Positions 1-10,377 are shown, numbered from the stretch's first letter. The stretch: DNA of 24,128 nt from Apostichopus parvimensis (GCA_000934455.1 JXUT01136212.1:1-24128); one strand, 5' to 3'. Program-made: numbers and translations. The notes: generated by a model from the letters alone, not told the origin.

Positions 1-112
1 TTTTTTTTTTGGCTCGCTTGACCTGAGTTTCGTTTGTCAGTATGGGATGGTTCGGTAGTGCCGTTTGGCCGTGACGTTTTGTATCCCGCATGGCGGGTCA
101 CGTAAAAAGCAC
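1..112 (+). mobile_element. 3' tail of a LINE (Tx1/L1-like family), cut by the window edge
   Basis: From position 11 to 112 this matches the reverse complement of 23906-24007 at 101 of 102 bases. The last 14 nt (CACGTAAAAAGCAC, 99-112) are also the 3' terminus of the resident LINE copy that ends at 19684. I therefore read it as the end of a LINE 3' UTR on the + strand. It carries a small hairpin, CCCGC-ATG-GCGGG, just before the terminal 14 nt. The body of this copy lies outside the window. It could instead be a terminal repeat of another element type; the terminus shared with an identifiable LINE argues against that. Confidence 0.65.
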
Positions 113-1022
113 TCAATGTTTTTAAGCATAAAATCAGTATTATTTACAGCTTCAATGTAAACGCAAACACTATTTAATGAATAATTTGGAAATGCATATC
201 AAATGTTGAAAGTTATTTGTAATTCTTGTAATTATTGTCTTCTTCTTTTCATATAAAGTAACTATATTTCGAAAGTCACTCACTAAATTACAAACTGTGA
301 ATAGGCCTAGGCCTAAAATAAAGACTCAGTACACTGAGTAAAATAGTCAGACATATATAGACGGGTAGCTTGGCTACAGTGCCGTTTTCAACAGTTCAGC
401 TTAAGTCGTTTAATATAAGGTCCGATATTATTTTATTTACTTGAATATATAACGGCATAGACTATTGAAAACGTCCCAGTTTCTATCCTGTAATTAGTAA
501 CATAGCTATAGCCTAACTGTTACAAATGAAATCATTAACTTATCTTGTGGAAGTTGTGGCGAATGCCTGTGTCAATTAAAGAATAAAGGGCCTATATTAG
601 AGTCTTAAAGCGTTCATCATGACTTTTTATAGGCCTATATGCATTTGTTAAGATAGCAAATATGATCGAGGGCCCATACCCACGTACGTTAATTTATAAT
701 TATGTAGGCTATAGGCCTAGGCCCTTATACCTATTTTTGTTAGAACTTTGGCGATAGCGCGACAATACATGGTTTGATATCGGCTGCTTGCCCCCCCCCC
801 CCAGCCTTCACTTTGAAGGCCTATCTAAATTAGACGACTGAGCTAGGTCAGTAGGCTATATCTTATAATCTATACGTGGTAATTAACACCAAACGGACAT
901 CATATCCCGCCCCTTGAGCTAAAACGAGTAAAAGCAAAAATACTGTACCAAAAAAATAGTCTATGCATGGCTAGGCTATAGCATAGATAGTATGTATATA
1001 TGTTAGTGTTAGAGCGGCAAGT
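113..1022. other. Non-coding flank, no gene seen
   Basis: AT-rich intergenic DNA with several copies of the palindrome TAGGCCTA (around 303, 631 and 712) and a 12-base C tract at 791-802. No ORF or exon-like segment could be supported. Confidence 0.6.
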
Positions 1023-1026
1023 TTAA

Positions 1027-1039
1027 AGCAGCATTTTGC
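1027..1039 (+). repeat. Left terminal inverted repeat
   Basis: AGCAGCATTTTGC immediately after TTAA at 1023-1026. It is perfectly complementary to 7882-7894; similarity beyond 13 bp is patchy. Confidence 0.75.
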
Positions 1040-1365
1040 ATTATGTATCAATCATAAAACAGCAAACTGAGATACCATCCAAGTTTCTCCCAGCCAAGAG
1101 CGTTAATTGGCGAGTAATTAACGATTTCTGTCGATAACGAGTACAAATGCCCGCGACAAAGTTTTCATTTCTCCAAATCCACTAGTCTCAATTGCACCAA
1201 TCAGTGAATAGTATGTTTATTCATGAGCCGTTGCTTAAAATAGATTCATTCACAACAACCCGAAAAAGTTGCGTGTGCGTGGGTATCACAGACATACCAA
1301 CTGGACATACGATGCAATGTATTGATATATTGGGTTGCTTTCGACTCCGGCAAAGTGAAAACTAA

Positions 1366-4300
1366 TTCTATCATGGAAGCGAACATAGAGAAGAGCACAA
1401 AAGGAAAATACACGAATTTGAAGAACCTTATTTCACCCGAAAAGAGAAAGTGGCGGAAGACTCAGAAGCCACCCGTATTCACCTAGGTAATCAAGTAGAA
1501 AGATGGACCGAACTGAAGGAGAAGTTGGGGCTGAAGAACGACACGGAGGTCGCTCGACTTTTGCTAGACAGGTGAGTAATCTCTTCCTTGCTACGACATA
1601 AAAGTTCTACAATTCTTTGTATCTAAGGCATAGCTGCAAATTCTTGATTGTTGAAACAAGAAAAGAAAATCAATCTGCCAGTGTATTCATACAACTTCGT
1701 TAGTAGACCTAAGCCTTTGGCCTAGGCTACGGCTGCCTAACCCGACTTTAGACCGTGAACAGAGCAGTTTAGGTTTAGTACTTGCTGTTACGACCGTTTA
1801 TGCTTGAACGTTTATACGCACGCTCGACCTTTTTAACGGAATGAATTTGTACCAATAATTTTGAATGATATTCTCTTCAGAAACAAGGAAAAATAAATGC
1901 ATGGTGACCATGTTTTTGCATGCTAGGAAGTTGACAAAAGCAGGTGTACTTTGGGCTAGGCTAGAAGTCTTTATCATCTTATTGATCTAAGCTAGGGGTG
2001 AGAATGTCATAGCAAAAATTATATATCACTCTCACCTGCAACTACGAATTTTCATGGAGATCAAGGGGCAACAGAGGTCAGAGTCAGAAAACCTTGTGAA
2101 CATGATATCTTAAGCAGGTACAGTTGCTTGACCTTCAAAACAAACTACTTTTTAAGAAAAAGTCACCCAGGAAAGAACCTGGGCACGAAAACCAAACTAC
2201 CAAACGACTGATCCGCTCACAGCCCCCGTCTCCTTACATCGGGACTGTGACTGTGTGATCATCGTCGGGTGTGCATCACCATTCCCCTCGAAAGGGAACA
2301 GATACTACACATGATCTTAGCCAAAAGGCCGAGAAGCGATCAAAACAAACTTGGTACTAATGTAGCCCTTGGTGGTTAGATGCTTATTTACTTTTATATA
2401 TTTAGTTTTAACTTGATTACTTACTACTTCTTTTGTCTCTTTTCCAGATTTGTGCTGATGGAACGTAAGCAAGCTATGGCATTCTCAGCCAACTACGCCA
2501 AAATCAAAATGATGTTTAGGTTTATGAACCTTGGTATGTGCCACTCTGCTCTTGACAGTTATAGCCAGAGGACTTACACCTTTCCTGCAATTGAGGCACA
2601 CTGGAAGCAGCTACAGACTGAGCTATTACTTGCAAGGAAAGGGAAAACAGTAGTTATAGCTGGTAAGTCGTGTAATTACTCTTGTACAGCCCCGCATGTC
2701 AGGGGCATATATAATGCCAATTTTTTCATGATGTACATAATTTTACTGTTTAGATATGTGTTCATGATTATGTGGTACTTCTTGAACAGGTGACGGAAGG
2801 AACGACAGTCCTGGACACTGTGCACAATATTGCACCTACAGTATAATGGACTACGACACTTGTGATATACTGGACATTCAGGTTGTCGACAAGAGGGAGG
2901 CTGAATTAAAGTCGACCAACATGGAAAAAATTGCTTTCTTACGAGCACTGGAGACGTTACAGAAGAGTGATGTAAAGGTTGAGGAAGTAGTGACAGATGC
3001 TCACCCACAAATTAAATCTTACCTAAGTAAGCAATTGTAATTTGATGTACTTTCGTAGGCTTGTTGACGGCACCATATTTTCATGTGTGTGTATGTTGAC
3101 ATATGCTTGTCTTATGACTGATTGTACTAAACTAAAGGAAAAATTATATTGCTTTGTAAGCTTTCATTTAGAATAATGTTCATTTGCAGATTTTTAAATT
3201 TTCGATCATACTGAGTTACCAAGACACAGATTCTGTTGTCACCCACATGGTATATTTGACGTTTTTCTTTTCTGTCTACCGTACAGAGGGTCTTGAAGGA
3301 ACCGCTCATTTGTTTGACGTTTGGCATGGGGCAAAGAATATTGGCAAGAAATTGAGTGAGGTAAGTTCGATTGCCTTGTGTTTCATATGTTAACATTATT
3401 ATTTTTTCTCTATTGATGTAAAAATAATGTACCTTAAACACATCCTGTTCTTACCTGTTTTCTCTTTAGGCAGCAAAAAAGGCAAGGAACAGGCCACTCA
3501 TGCCATGGATAAGTGATATAACAAGAGACTTTTGGTACTGCTCACAGCATGCAGATGGAAGTGCAGACAAATTACTGTATGTTTTTGTGACTTAATAATA
3601 TTACATTCAAAACATGCACTTCAGTGTAATAATCATTTTAACTAAGTTAGGCAGTCAGTATAAATACTTCTCCTACTTGTGATGGAATTCTGCTATACTT
3701 TCTATTTCACTTTTATCCTTGTCATGTCATGATCTCTTCTTTCCTTTTAAGGCAAACTGGAGAGGAATTCTTCACCACGTTGTTGGAAATCATGAATGGG
3801 CTCTAGGTGATGGAGTTAGTCCAGCATGTTGCCAACATGGACCTTTACCAGCTAGTCAGAAGGACCTTCAACCAGACTCTCCTGCACATGCAGCACTGAG
3901 AGAGATTGTGCTTGACATGAATCTCATAAGAAACATCACATACTACACGAAGTGCAGGTACTGGTTTTGGTGCCACATCTTGAATATATGTTACCCTTTT
4001 ATTAGGATATTGGTAGATATCTTGCACATGCCCTGCCACGTGGTGAAGTAATCAATGATGAGCAGCTAGAAGTATGAAGTACTTTCAGGCTAGTTGCAGT
4101 GGAAATTTATCCTTAAATTATGTAATATTCCTTCATATCTCTTTCAGACATACATCAGCATTAGAAAACTTTCACAGCCACGTGCTAGTTTATGCTGCCA
4201 AGCGGTTTGCCTATGGGTAAGTATGTTGTTGAAGATTTTTATTGCTGCACATTTATTATGAAATCACATTGAAATCATGTAATGATCATGTATGAAATCA

Positions 4301-4793
4301 TGTAATGTTTCAAATCATACATTTTTTTCAGCCCTCCTTCGTACAAGGCTAGAAATTTGTTAGCTGGTATGGACTACCAACACCACAAAGGAAGAAGACA
4401 AGCAGAAAGAGATGGGGAACCTGTGTAAGTTACATACTGTACCATACTGTACTATCAACACATCGCTTTCCTTTATTAAGGCCTGCAAGTACAGAAATAT
4501 GAACTGATATGTTTTGTTTCATTTTCTCTTGCAGTTTCACAAGAAATTATTCAAAATCTGCAGGTAGATGGACCTGTGTCCCAGTCCTGCCAAAAAAAAC
4601 CTTCAAGTACATTCCGGAACTAATGAAAGATATATTTAGAAGGAGGCTCATTGATAATAAGTCCCAACGAAGTCATCTGGTTTTGGCAGAAGATGACCCC
4701 AGGCGCATCTCTATAAGGCCAAACCAACCACCATCTGTCCAACAACTTCTTGAAAGTCACAACAGCAGGATTGAAGCAACTTCATCTCTGTAA
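1366..4793 (+). CDS. DDE transposase, Kolobok/ISL3EU-like, nine exons
   Basis: I assemble exons at about 1366-1571, 2448-2662, 2790-3026, 3287-3360, 3470-3576, 3752-3957, 4148-4216, 4332-4424 and 4535-4793, nearly all with good GT-AG sites, giving roughly 490 residues. The probable role is cutting and joining the ends of its own transposon. Candidate catalytic acids are D in GDGRNDSPGH (exon 2/3 junction), D in VTDAHPQI (exon 3) and E in ALENFHSH (exon 7). FDVWHGAKN after the second D and the run AKRFAYG after the E match the layout of ISL3-type DDE enzymes. The N-terminal exon carries a helical ERWTELKEKLGL segment; no THAP zinc finger is visible. Oddities: the first exon has no ATG in the frame used downstream (the ATG at 1373 is in another frame), and exon 5 ends in phase 2 while exon 6 must begin in phase 0. 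The copy may therefore be mildly damaged. The stop is TAA at 4791. Confidence 0.82.
2147..2340 (-). mobile_element. U2 snRNA-headed SINE-like retroposon
   Basis: On the - strand the first 45 nt (2340 down to 2296) match the conserved 5' end of U2 snRNA with one difference, including the branch-point recognition motif GTAGTA. After that the sequence leaves U2 entirely. About 150 nt of unrelated body follow, including a hairpin (CCCAGG...CCTGGG near 2167-2188) and a tail ending CTTAAAAAGT. A 12-bp direct repeat, TCAAAACAAACT, lies at 2135-2146 and 2340-2351, exactly flanking the unit, which is the mark of retrotransposition. SINEs with snRNA-derived heads are known (SINEU). I cannot tell whether this family is described. 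It lies antisense in intron 1 of the transposase gene. Confidence 0.82.
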
Positions 4794-4930
4794 TCTTAGC
4801 CATCACTCATATGTTTTGTATTTTTTAACATTTTTTTCAGATGGGGGGGGGGGGTAGGGCGGGGGAATTGTTACATGTTGTTGTAATGGATGAATATGGT
4901 TCCCAAAGCTTATGCTGAAATGTTATGGGA

Positions 4931-4936
4931 AATAAA
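4931..4936 (+). promoter_or_regulatory. Poly(A) signal of the transposase gene
   Basis: AATAAA about 138 nt past the transposase stop codon, the first canonical signal downstream. Confidence 0.5.
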
Positions 4937-5689
4937 TGCATTGCGGTTCTACTGTCCCATAATTTGTTACGAATCTGTCATTATTTGTAATAAGAGCATG
5001 CAATATATGTACAGGAAAAAGTATGATATGTGACCAGCGTTGCATTCTCATTGACAGTTGCTGGCCTATAGTTAATGTAATACATCACCATGTTAAATCT
5101 TTCAGCCCCCCCCCCCCCCCCCTCCTGCTTTTTGCAGATAATGAGCATATGCTCTGATTTTGACCAATTTTACCTCCCCCAAGAAAAATCACCTTCCTGT
5201 GCATGCAGTGTGTTACAACTGTATGTATGACAGCAAAGCTCCCCTTAATTAGGAATTTTCAAAGGATTTTCATTGGGTAACCTTCATGACCTAAACTAAA
5301 CTTTCATCTCCACCAAAAAAAATAGCTTCTTTTCCTTTTTTTGTACACCTTACTACCACATATGTCATCTGTCCTCACTTCTTTCCTTGATATAATATGT
5401 TTACAAGTTTCACAATTTGAACAATTTTAATCCCAAATGAACTTTGACCCATTCCATAAACAGTAGGCATTTTGCAATTAATGTAAGTATGAGATCTACC
5501 CATGGTTCCTTTCTTGAGATATCATCTTAATAAGCAAGGCATCTCATGCACACATATATGCGTCCATTATTTCATATGTGTTCTTTTTGATGGTAACCAC
5601 ATACACCATCTTTATCAGCGATAGACTTTTCCCCTCCAGTCCAATGGTAATTTTTGTTACAAAATAGCAAATGGTGTATAAATACTGTT

Positions 5690-5922
5690 CATATATTTAA
5701 CATACATAGAAAGGATGGGCATGCATGTGTGAGAAAAAAATTTATGAAAGACCAAAAATACTAGATTGTAGTACTACATGTAATGCAATGCAACTTCCAA
5801 CAACACATATATTTAACATACATAGAAAGGATGGGCATGCATGTGTGAGAATTTTTTTTTATGAAAGACCAAAAATACTAGATTGTAGTACTACATGTAA
5901 TGCAATGCAACTTCCAACAACA
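5690..5922. repeat. Two-copy tandem duplication, unit about 116 bp
   Basis: Copy 1 (5690-5805) and copy 2 (5806-5922) both start CATATATTTAACATACATAG and end CTTCCAACAACA. They are nearly identical, differing mainly at an A/T homopolymer in the middle, so the duplication is recent. Confidence 0.9.
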
Positions 5923-6323
5923 AATTGATAAGAACTCTTAGAAAAAAGAAAGAAACAAGTAATTGAAAAAGAGCAATGTAACAAATGGTAAAGTATGTTT
6001 AAGAAGAAACACAAGTTTCCATGGAATGTATCTTCATAGAGTCAAGGTGAATTCTTCAGCTGTGTAAGCTACTAAGCACTGAAAAAAGTTCTTAATTTAC
6101 TTTTTTGTGTGTAGACATTTATATCATTTTTGTTATATTAAGCTAGGGAGATGGTCATCTTAGAAAAATATACTACTCTTTGAAAGAAGTGACGGGTGGG
6201 TGAGTGAAGCAGTGAATAACTGTTTTGGATAAAAGTCTTTGCAGTATATAATTCCTCAGCACTATTGCTAACCACAAAGAAAATTTTGGGTTCCAGATAA
6301 AACATTAAGAAAACAGTACTGAC

Positions 6324-7504
6324 CGGTCTAAGAGAGAGACAGTTGTCACCTGTCCCTAGACAGCACACCCGTTCCTCTACTGTCGGCATTTCTCTGCACC
6401 TCTCACAAGTGCACCAGCCAGGTGAGTCTGGGATTGTCGTACTCTGTGGATGCCGCTGACGTTCCCAAATGTCAAAAAAGAGAGCAGGGTAGCTGTGCAT
6501 GAACTGCAGAACGAGCTCTCGCAGCTGTTCAGTGTCCACTCTGTGTATCATTTCCTGAAAGAGGCCATAAACTTTATGTTGTATTTCAAATGTAATACCC
6601 AAAATAACCTAAAACTGTAAACTTAGGAACTTAGGAAAAAATATGGCCTATCCTCTCTCAAACACCCCCCCCCCCCTCCTTCCATGATAAATTATCAGTC
6701 ACAATTTTACAGTTATGTAACTCCATGGGCATTTGTCATATTGGTTCACATAGAAAGATGCTCATAACTCGAAGTTAATTTCATGGAAGTTAAGCAATAG
6801 TATTGGTACCCTTTCCACACCAAACTATTTTTTTACACACCCAGAGACTCGGGTGTTTGAGTACTTGTTCTTTAGAGGATTTGTAATGAAAGCAAAGTAA
6901 CATAGTAAATGAGAATATAGCCACTTTATGTACCCTCATATTCTCTGCCCTCTCCTACTGTTGATTAGCAACTTGCTGTCTTGCTGCAGCTGCTGTCAAC
7001 CGAGGCGTAGCTGTACCTCTTCCACCACGGCCTGTACCCCTCCTTCCAGATGTCCTCCTTGATGGTGTTTCTGGTGAATCACCTAATGACTGCTACATTA
7101 TGAAAGAAGGAAATAAGACAGTTATGTTCTTTCCAACAGATACTGCTTTTTTTCTTTTAGAGATAACCTTTGGAGCATATTTGCTCCTGATCCATCATGG
7201 GTCAAACTAACATTCCTGAAGCCTAGCTAACATTAAATCGAACTACTCACTGTACAAGACAACATTCATTTTAACTAAGCCAAAATTCACAAACGTCACT
7301 ACACTACGTAAAGTTGGTCGTAATATGGGTTTGTTGTTAGGCCTACAGTTACCCTAACATCGGTACAGTAGTTTGGTCACACATGTGTATAGGCGGCATA
7401 GTCTAGTGTACCCCGCGATCTAGCGATCGCGGAAAACGGAGAGTACATCTGCAAAGATGATGAATTTTCTGATAGGAACTTACATCGGTATTTCTTGTGT
7501 CCAT
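6324..7504 (-). CDS. P2X7 ballast-like zinc-coordinating cysteine domain protein, incomplete
   Basis: Three exons can be read on the - strand. A short first exon (7504-7484) encodes MDTRNTD and ends at GTAAGT. A second (7089 to about 6973) encodes a Ser/Arg/Gly-rich RGTGRGGRGT linker. A third (6554-6324) encodes 77 residues and ends at a GTCAGT donor. The third exon contains QLRELVLQF, YPALFFDIW and the cysteine cluster GWCTCERC-REMPT-EERVCC-NC. This is the signature of the domain in the cytoplasmic ballast of P2X7 receptors, which also occurs alone in invertebrate proteins where it binds zinc. No ion-channel segment is present, so this is not a receptor. The usual downstream part (a HG-LG-G-RRVIPSC type segment) is not seen down to 4800, so the gene is 3'-truncated or the exon is lost. 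The exon 2 donor is uncertain because the best-looking GT (6958) breaks the frame. Function in the transposon is unknown. Confidence 0.72.
7413..7432. repeat. Short GC-rich inverted repeat
   Basis: Arms CCGCGAT and ATCGCGG separated by 6 nt, inside the first intron of the ballast-like gene, in an otherwise AT-rich area. It may be a protein-binding site or chance. Confidence 0.4.
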
Positions 7505-7881
7505 GCTAAGGGTCTTTTGACTTCTTTGCGAGATGGACACCAGTCCATTGCAGAAGTACCGATGTAGATGTATAGGCTGAAGTAACGTTATGTAGCCTGC
7601 CTGCACTGTCTGTCGCTTCGCGATGCCTTGCAATCAGCTGATCATTTTTTATTATTTACCACGTTATGCAATAACGTTCATAGAGTTTAAATATTCATAT
7701 ATAGGCGGGGTTTACTGAGATCCTAACGGAAAAGACCTTCGAGAAAAACAACGTTGAAAGTTCTAAAATTTGCGACTTTTATTCGACGATTTGAAGTTAG
7801 AGTTGAATAGATAAGCTTGTTATGTATGTCGTTATGGGCATCGTCGGGTCAATGAGGTTGAGGAAATCCTGGAAAAATGAC

Positions 7882-7894
7882 GCAAAATGCTGCT
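7882..7894 (-). repeat. Right terminal inverted repeat
   Basis: GCAAAATGCTGCT followed by TTAA at 7895-7898, the inverted partner of 1027-1039. Confidence 0.75.
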
Positions 7895-7898
7895 TTAA

Positions 7899-9150
7899 AG
7901 AAGTAGAACTTGAACAAGGTCTAGGCTACAGCGATATTGTAGGCACAGCGTAATTGATTTAGAGAATATATGATACAGTGATGATAGGCCTACAGTAGCT
8001 TAATCTTATCAGGGCTTCAGTCTCTGCATACAACCATGATTCATGGCAGGGTGTATGCAAGCAGGTATACTATATCCTCGATCTTCTTAAGTTCGCTAGC
8101 TAGGCTAACCTGGCTATAGGCTAGGCCTACACAGACTGGTAAAAGTATCGGCCTACTAATAGTAATAGGCAAACTGGGCACCATGCACGTAGCTAATTAG
8201 TCCTGATTATAGCAGAAATTAGGCGTAAGAGTAGCGCGTAGGATTTAAAGAAGGTTACCAGATATAGTTGCAATGGAGCCTGGTATTGGTAATTAAATCT
8301 GTCCGTCGACGAGCCTAGTCTTGCATTACACATGGCTGAGCTAAGTTGTAAACTTGTAGCGTGAAAGCTGAATACGTACTTGTCAAGTTGTAGCCATATA
8401 GTCTGGCTGTAGTCATATTACTAAGTATAACCATTTATCAATGAAATTCGACTGGTATTAGGCTGTGTTGAATTATTGAGTTTTCCTACCTAATATTACT
8501 ACCAAGTATTATTAGGTGAAATAGCGGTGTCGGATCAACATAAAAAACGAATTTCACATTCTTAGGCCAATTGGTCTAACTCTTACTGTCTAAGTATAAG
8601 TTGCAACTTGCAGCTAGGCCTATTATAGTTGATATAGAAGCCACATTGCCGACGGAGGCAGTCAAATCACACGAAACACTATAAAATAACATGTCAATAG
8701 GCCGATACTTTTTTCTTGTGTTTAAGTCTGCGAGCATTCCTTTCTAAAATAAAGTTAGCCTTTTAACTGAGGGAATTTTCCTGTATCTTCAATATAGCCT
8801 AGGCCTAGTTAGGCTAGTCTTACGTTAGACCTACGGTCTAGTACTATACTGGCGCGCATCACCATTGAGTACTAATTTGTAGTCTAACTTTGTCCTCACC
8901 GATAAGTATATGGGTTTAAAGCAATAGTTACAATAACTAAAATAACTTAAGAAGCTAACCCGATGACCAATTAGGTACCAATTGGGATTCCCAAACGGCT
9001 TGTCAGTTGTATATTAGTTAGTAGATGATAGCACTCCCCCTTTGGGTAAGTTTTCGGCTGAAATGTTTCATAACGTGGAGCTTTGTGCGCCGAATTATAA
9101 TATGTCGGCCTAGCTTACCGTTCTAATATTTTGACGACCAAATCTTTTGA
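7899..9150. other. Non-coding DNA rich in TAGGCCTA-type motifs
   Basis: Outside the right end of the TTAA element. TAGGCCTA/CCTAGG variants recur around 7985, 8124, 8615 and 8805. No supported gene. Confidence 0.55.
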
Positions 9151-9152
9151 CA

Positions 9153-9371
9153 TCAGGCTATGTGCAGTTTGAAAGGGTCAGGGGGCACGTCCTTTCTTTT
9201 TTTCTTTTTTTTGGCATCAACTGGAATGGTAAATGTATGCTTTATTGGCCCCATATACATGCCATATAGTCCAAATTCTGAATGTCTGAGAACAATTGGA
9301 GAGTGTAGACCTCCAGGAAAATACTGTTGGAAAACTTCTTGCAATTTTAGCGTGCTATAATTTGGGGCCAT
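9153..9371 (-). other. Open segment of unknown origin, diverged partner near 17540-17640
   Basis: A 72-codon open frame on the - strand. I do not recognise it. Its N-terminal third contains FQQYF and IVLRHSEF, and its C-terminal part is lysine-rich, translated from a T-rich tract. The + strand stretch 9280-9385 aligns loosely in the same direction with about 17550-17655, where the - frame reads FQKYL and IVVRHSK before a stop. Two related, decayed segments thus flank the tnp2/DUF4806 region. They could be exons or subterminal parts of the same old element. I would not call it a gene on this alone. Confidence 0.3.
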
Positions 9372-9780
9372 TACGGACTACATTCAAGTCCTCTCCACAT
9401 GTCCAGATATGCTACTTTTCATATGATGTCACCATTTGTCGATCTTCGGACCCTTAATTTGTATGTGTTTTCACTGGGTCTGTGGCTATGTCGTGAGGAA
9501 GCAAGACCTATGGGACAGTACTTCTAAAACTTTACCAATAACTTGGGTCCAATATAGACACAATAACCTTATGACAAGTCACTTTCTATCAAAACCACGT
9601 AAGTTAGCCTCTTTTGTAAAAACTCGGTTTTCTTCACTGGTCTGACAATTTTAATGTCATGTCTGAACTCCACAACGAACACAAATGAAAATGACTCAAA
9701 TGACAACATATTTCAAGAGCAAGTGATATTGTGAACTGAATTTGTATTATTCATTGCATGCATACATTTTAGAATAATTA

Positions 9781-10260
9781 AAGTGGAAACTAAAAAGAAC
9801 AATTAATGAAAGTAATTAATGTAACCTTCTCAGCCCAGCTCTCCACCCCCCCCCACCCTACAACAGAAGTGTTGACTCAAAACAACTTTATGAATACCTT
9901 CCGAAAGGTAATTAACCTATAGACAAGGATTTTAGTTAATGGAAACCAACAAGAACAATTGATAAATGTAATAAATGTAACCTCCCGAACCCTGCTGACC
10001 CCTCCCCCTAACAAATGTTGAATCCATTTTTTTTACAAATGCCTTCCTAAAGATAATTAAATTATAGATGATTTTAAATAATGGAAACCAACAACAACAA
10101 TTGATGAATTAAATTTTCTAACCTCTGTAAACCCTGTCTCCCCCAACTCTAACAAATGTTGACACAAACAAACTTTACAAATGGATAAAGATAATTTAAT
10201 TATAGACAATTTCCAATAATGGAAACCTACAACAATTGATTGATACTGCCCCCCCCCCCA
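9781..10260. repeat. Degenerate four-copy tandem repeat, period about 140-157 bp
   Basis: The landmark (A)ATGGAAAC recurs at 9781, 9938, 10080 and 10218. Each is followed by an AACAATTGAT-like stretch, a C-rich run and an ACAAATGTTGA-like stretch. Period and sequence drift between copies, so the array is old. It ends about 120 bp before the tnp2-like coding region and could be a subterminal repeat array, which CACTA elements often have; that link is inference. Confidence 0.75.
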
Positions 10261-10377
10261 CCTCCATACAAATGATGACCCACAACCTTTTGAAAAAATA
10301 TGGCATATTGTCATGATTTATAACCTCAGGTGGTAATAGATGCTGAAAATTATTTATATCCCTGCAGCCATTTTACT

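Larger units (their letters stand above)
4794..6323. other. Non-coding core between two convergent genes
   Basis: This stretch separates the 3' ends of the transposase and ballast-like genes. It holds a G12 tract (4843-4854), a C17 tract (5106-5122) and the 116-bp tandem duplication at 5690-5922. I looked on the - strand for the missing C-terminal exon of the ballast-like gene and saw none. Confidence 0.6.
1023..7898. mobile_element. Kolobok-like DNA transposon with TTAA target duplications, two convergent genes
   Basis: The element runs from 1027 to 7894. The left end begins AGCAGCATTTTGC (1027-1039), and its exact reverse complement ends the element at 7882-7894. Each end is abutted by TTAA (1023-1026 and 7895-7898). 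TTAA duplication with short inverted repeats is known for the Kolobok and piggyBac superfamilies. The encoded transposase resembles the Kolobok/ISL3EU type of DDE enzyme and not piggyBac. Inside are the transposase gene on + and a cysteine-rich ballast-domain gene on -, pointing at each other, plus a nested U2-headed retroposon. At about 6.9 kb it has the size of a full autonomous copy. The boundary rests on a 13-bp match plus TTAA, so it is well supported but not proven; the superfamily name is inference. Confidence 0.75.

Noticed and set aside
2296-2340. A functional U2 snRNA gene
   Set aside because: U2 identity stops after 45 nt, no typical Sm site follows at the expected place, and exact 12-bp repeats flank the unit, so it is a retroposed chimera.
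2380-2793. A separate 137-codon gene
   Set aside because: It is exon 2 of the transposase extended through flanking intron sequence on both sides.
6324-7504. A P2X receptor gene
   Set aside because: Only the cysteine-rich ballast-type domain is present; there are no membrane segments or extracellular domain.
9781-10260. A CRISPR array
   Set aside because: The repeat units are long, degenerate and without unique spacers, and the DNA is animal.
10057-10314. An 85-codon minus-strand gene
   Set aside because: It reads through the tandem repeat and its periodic pieces simply reflect the repeat unit.
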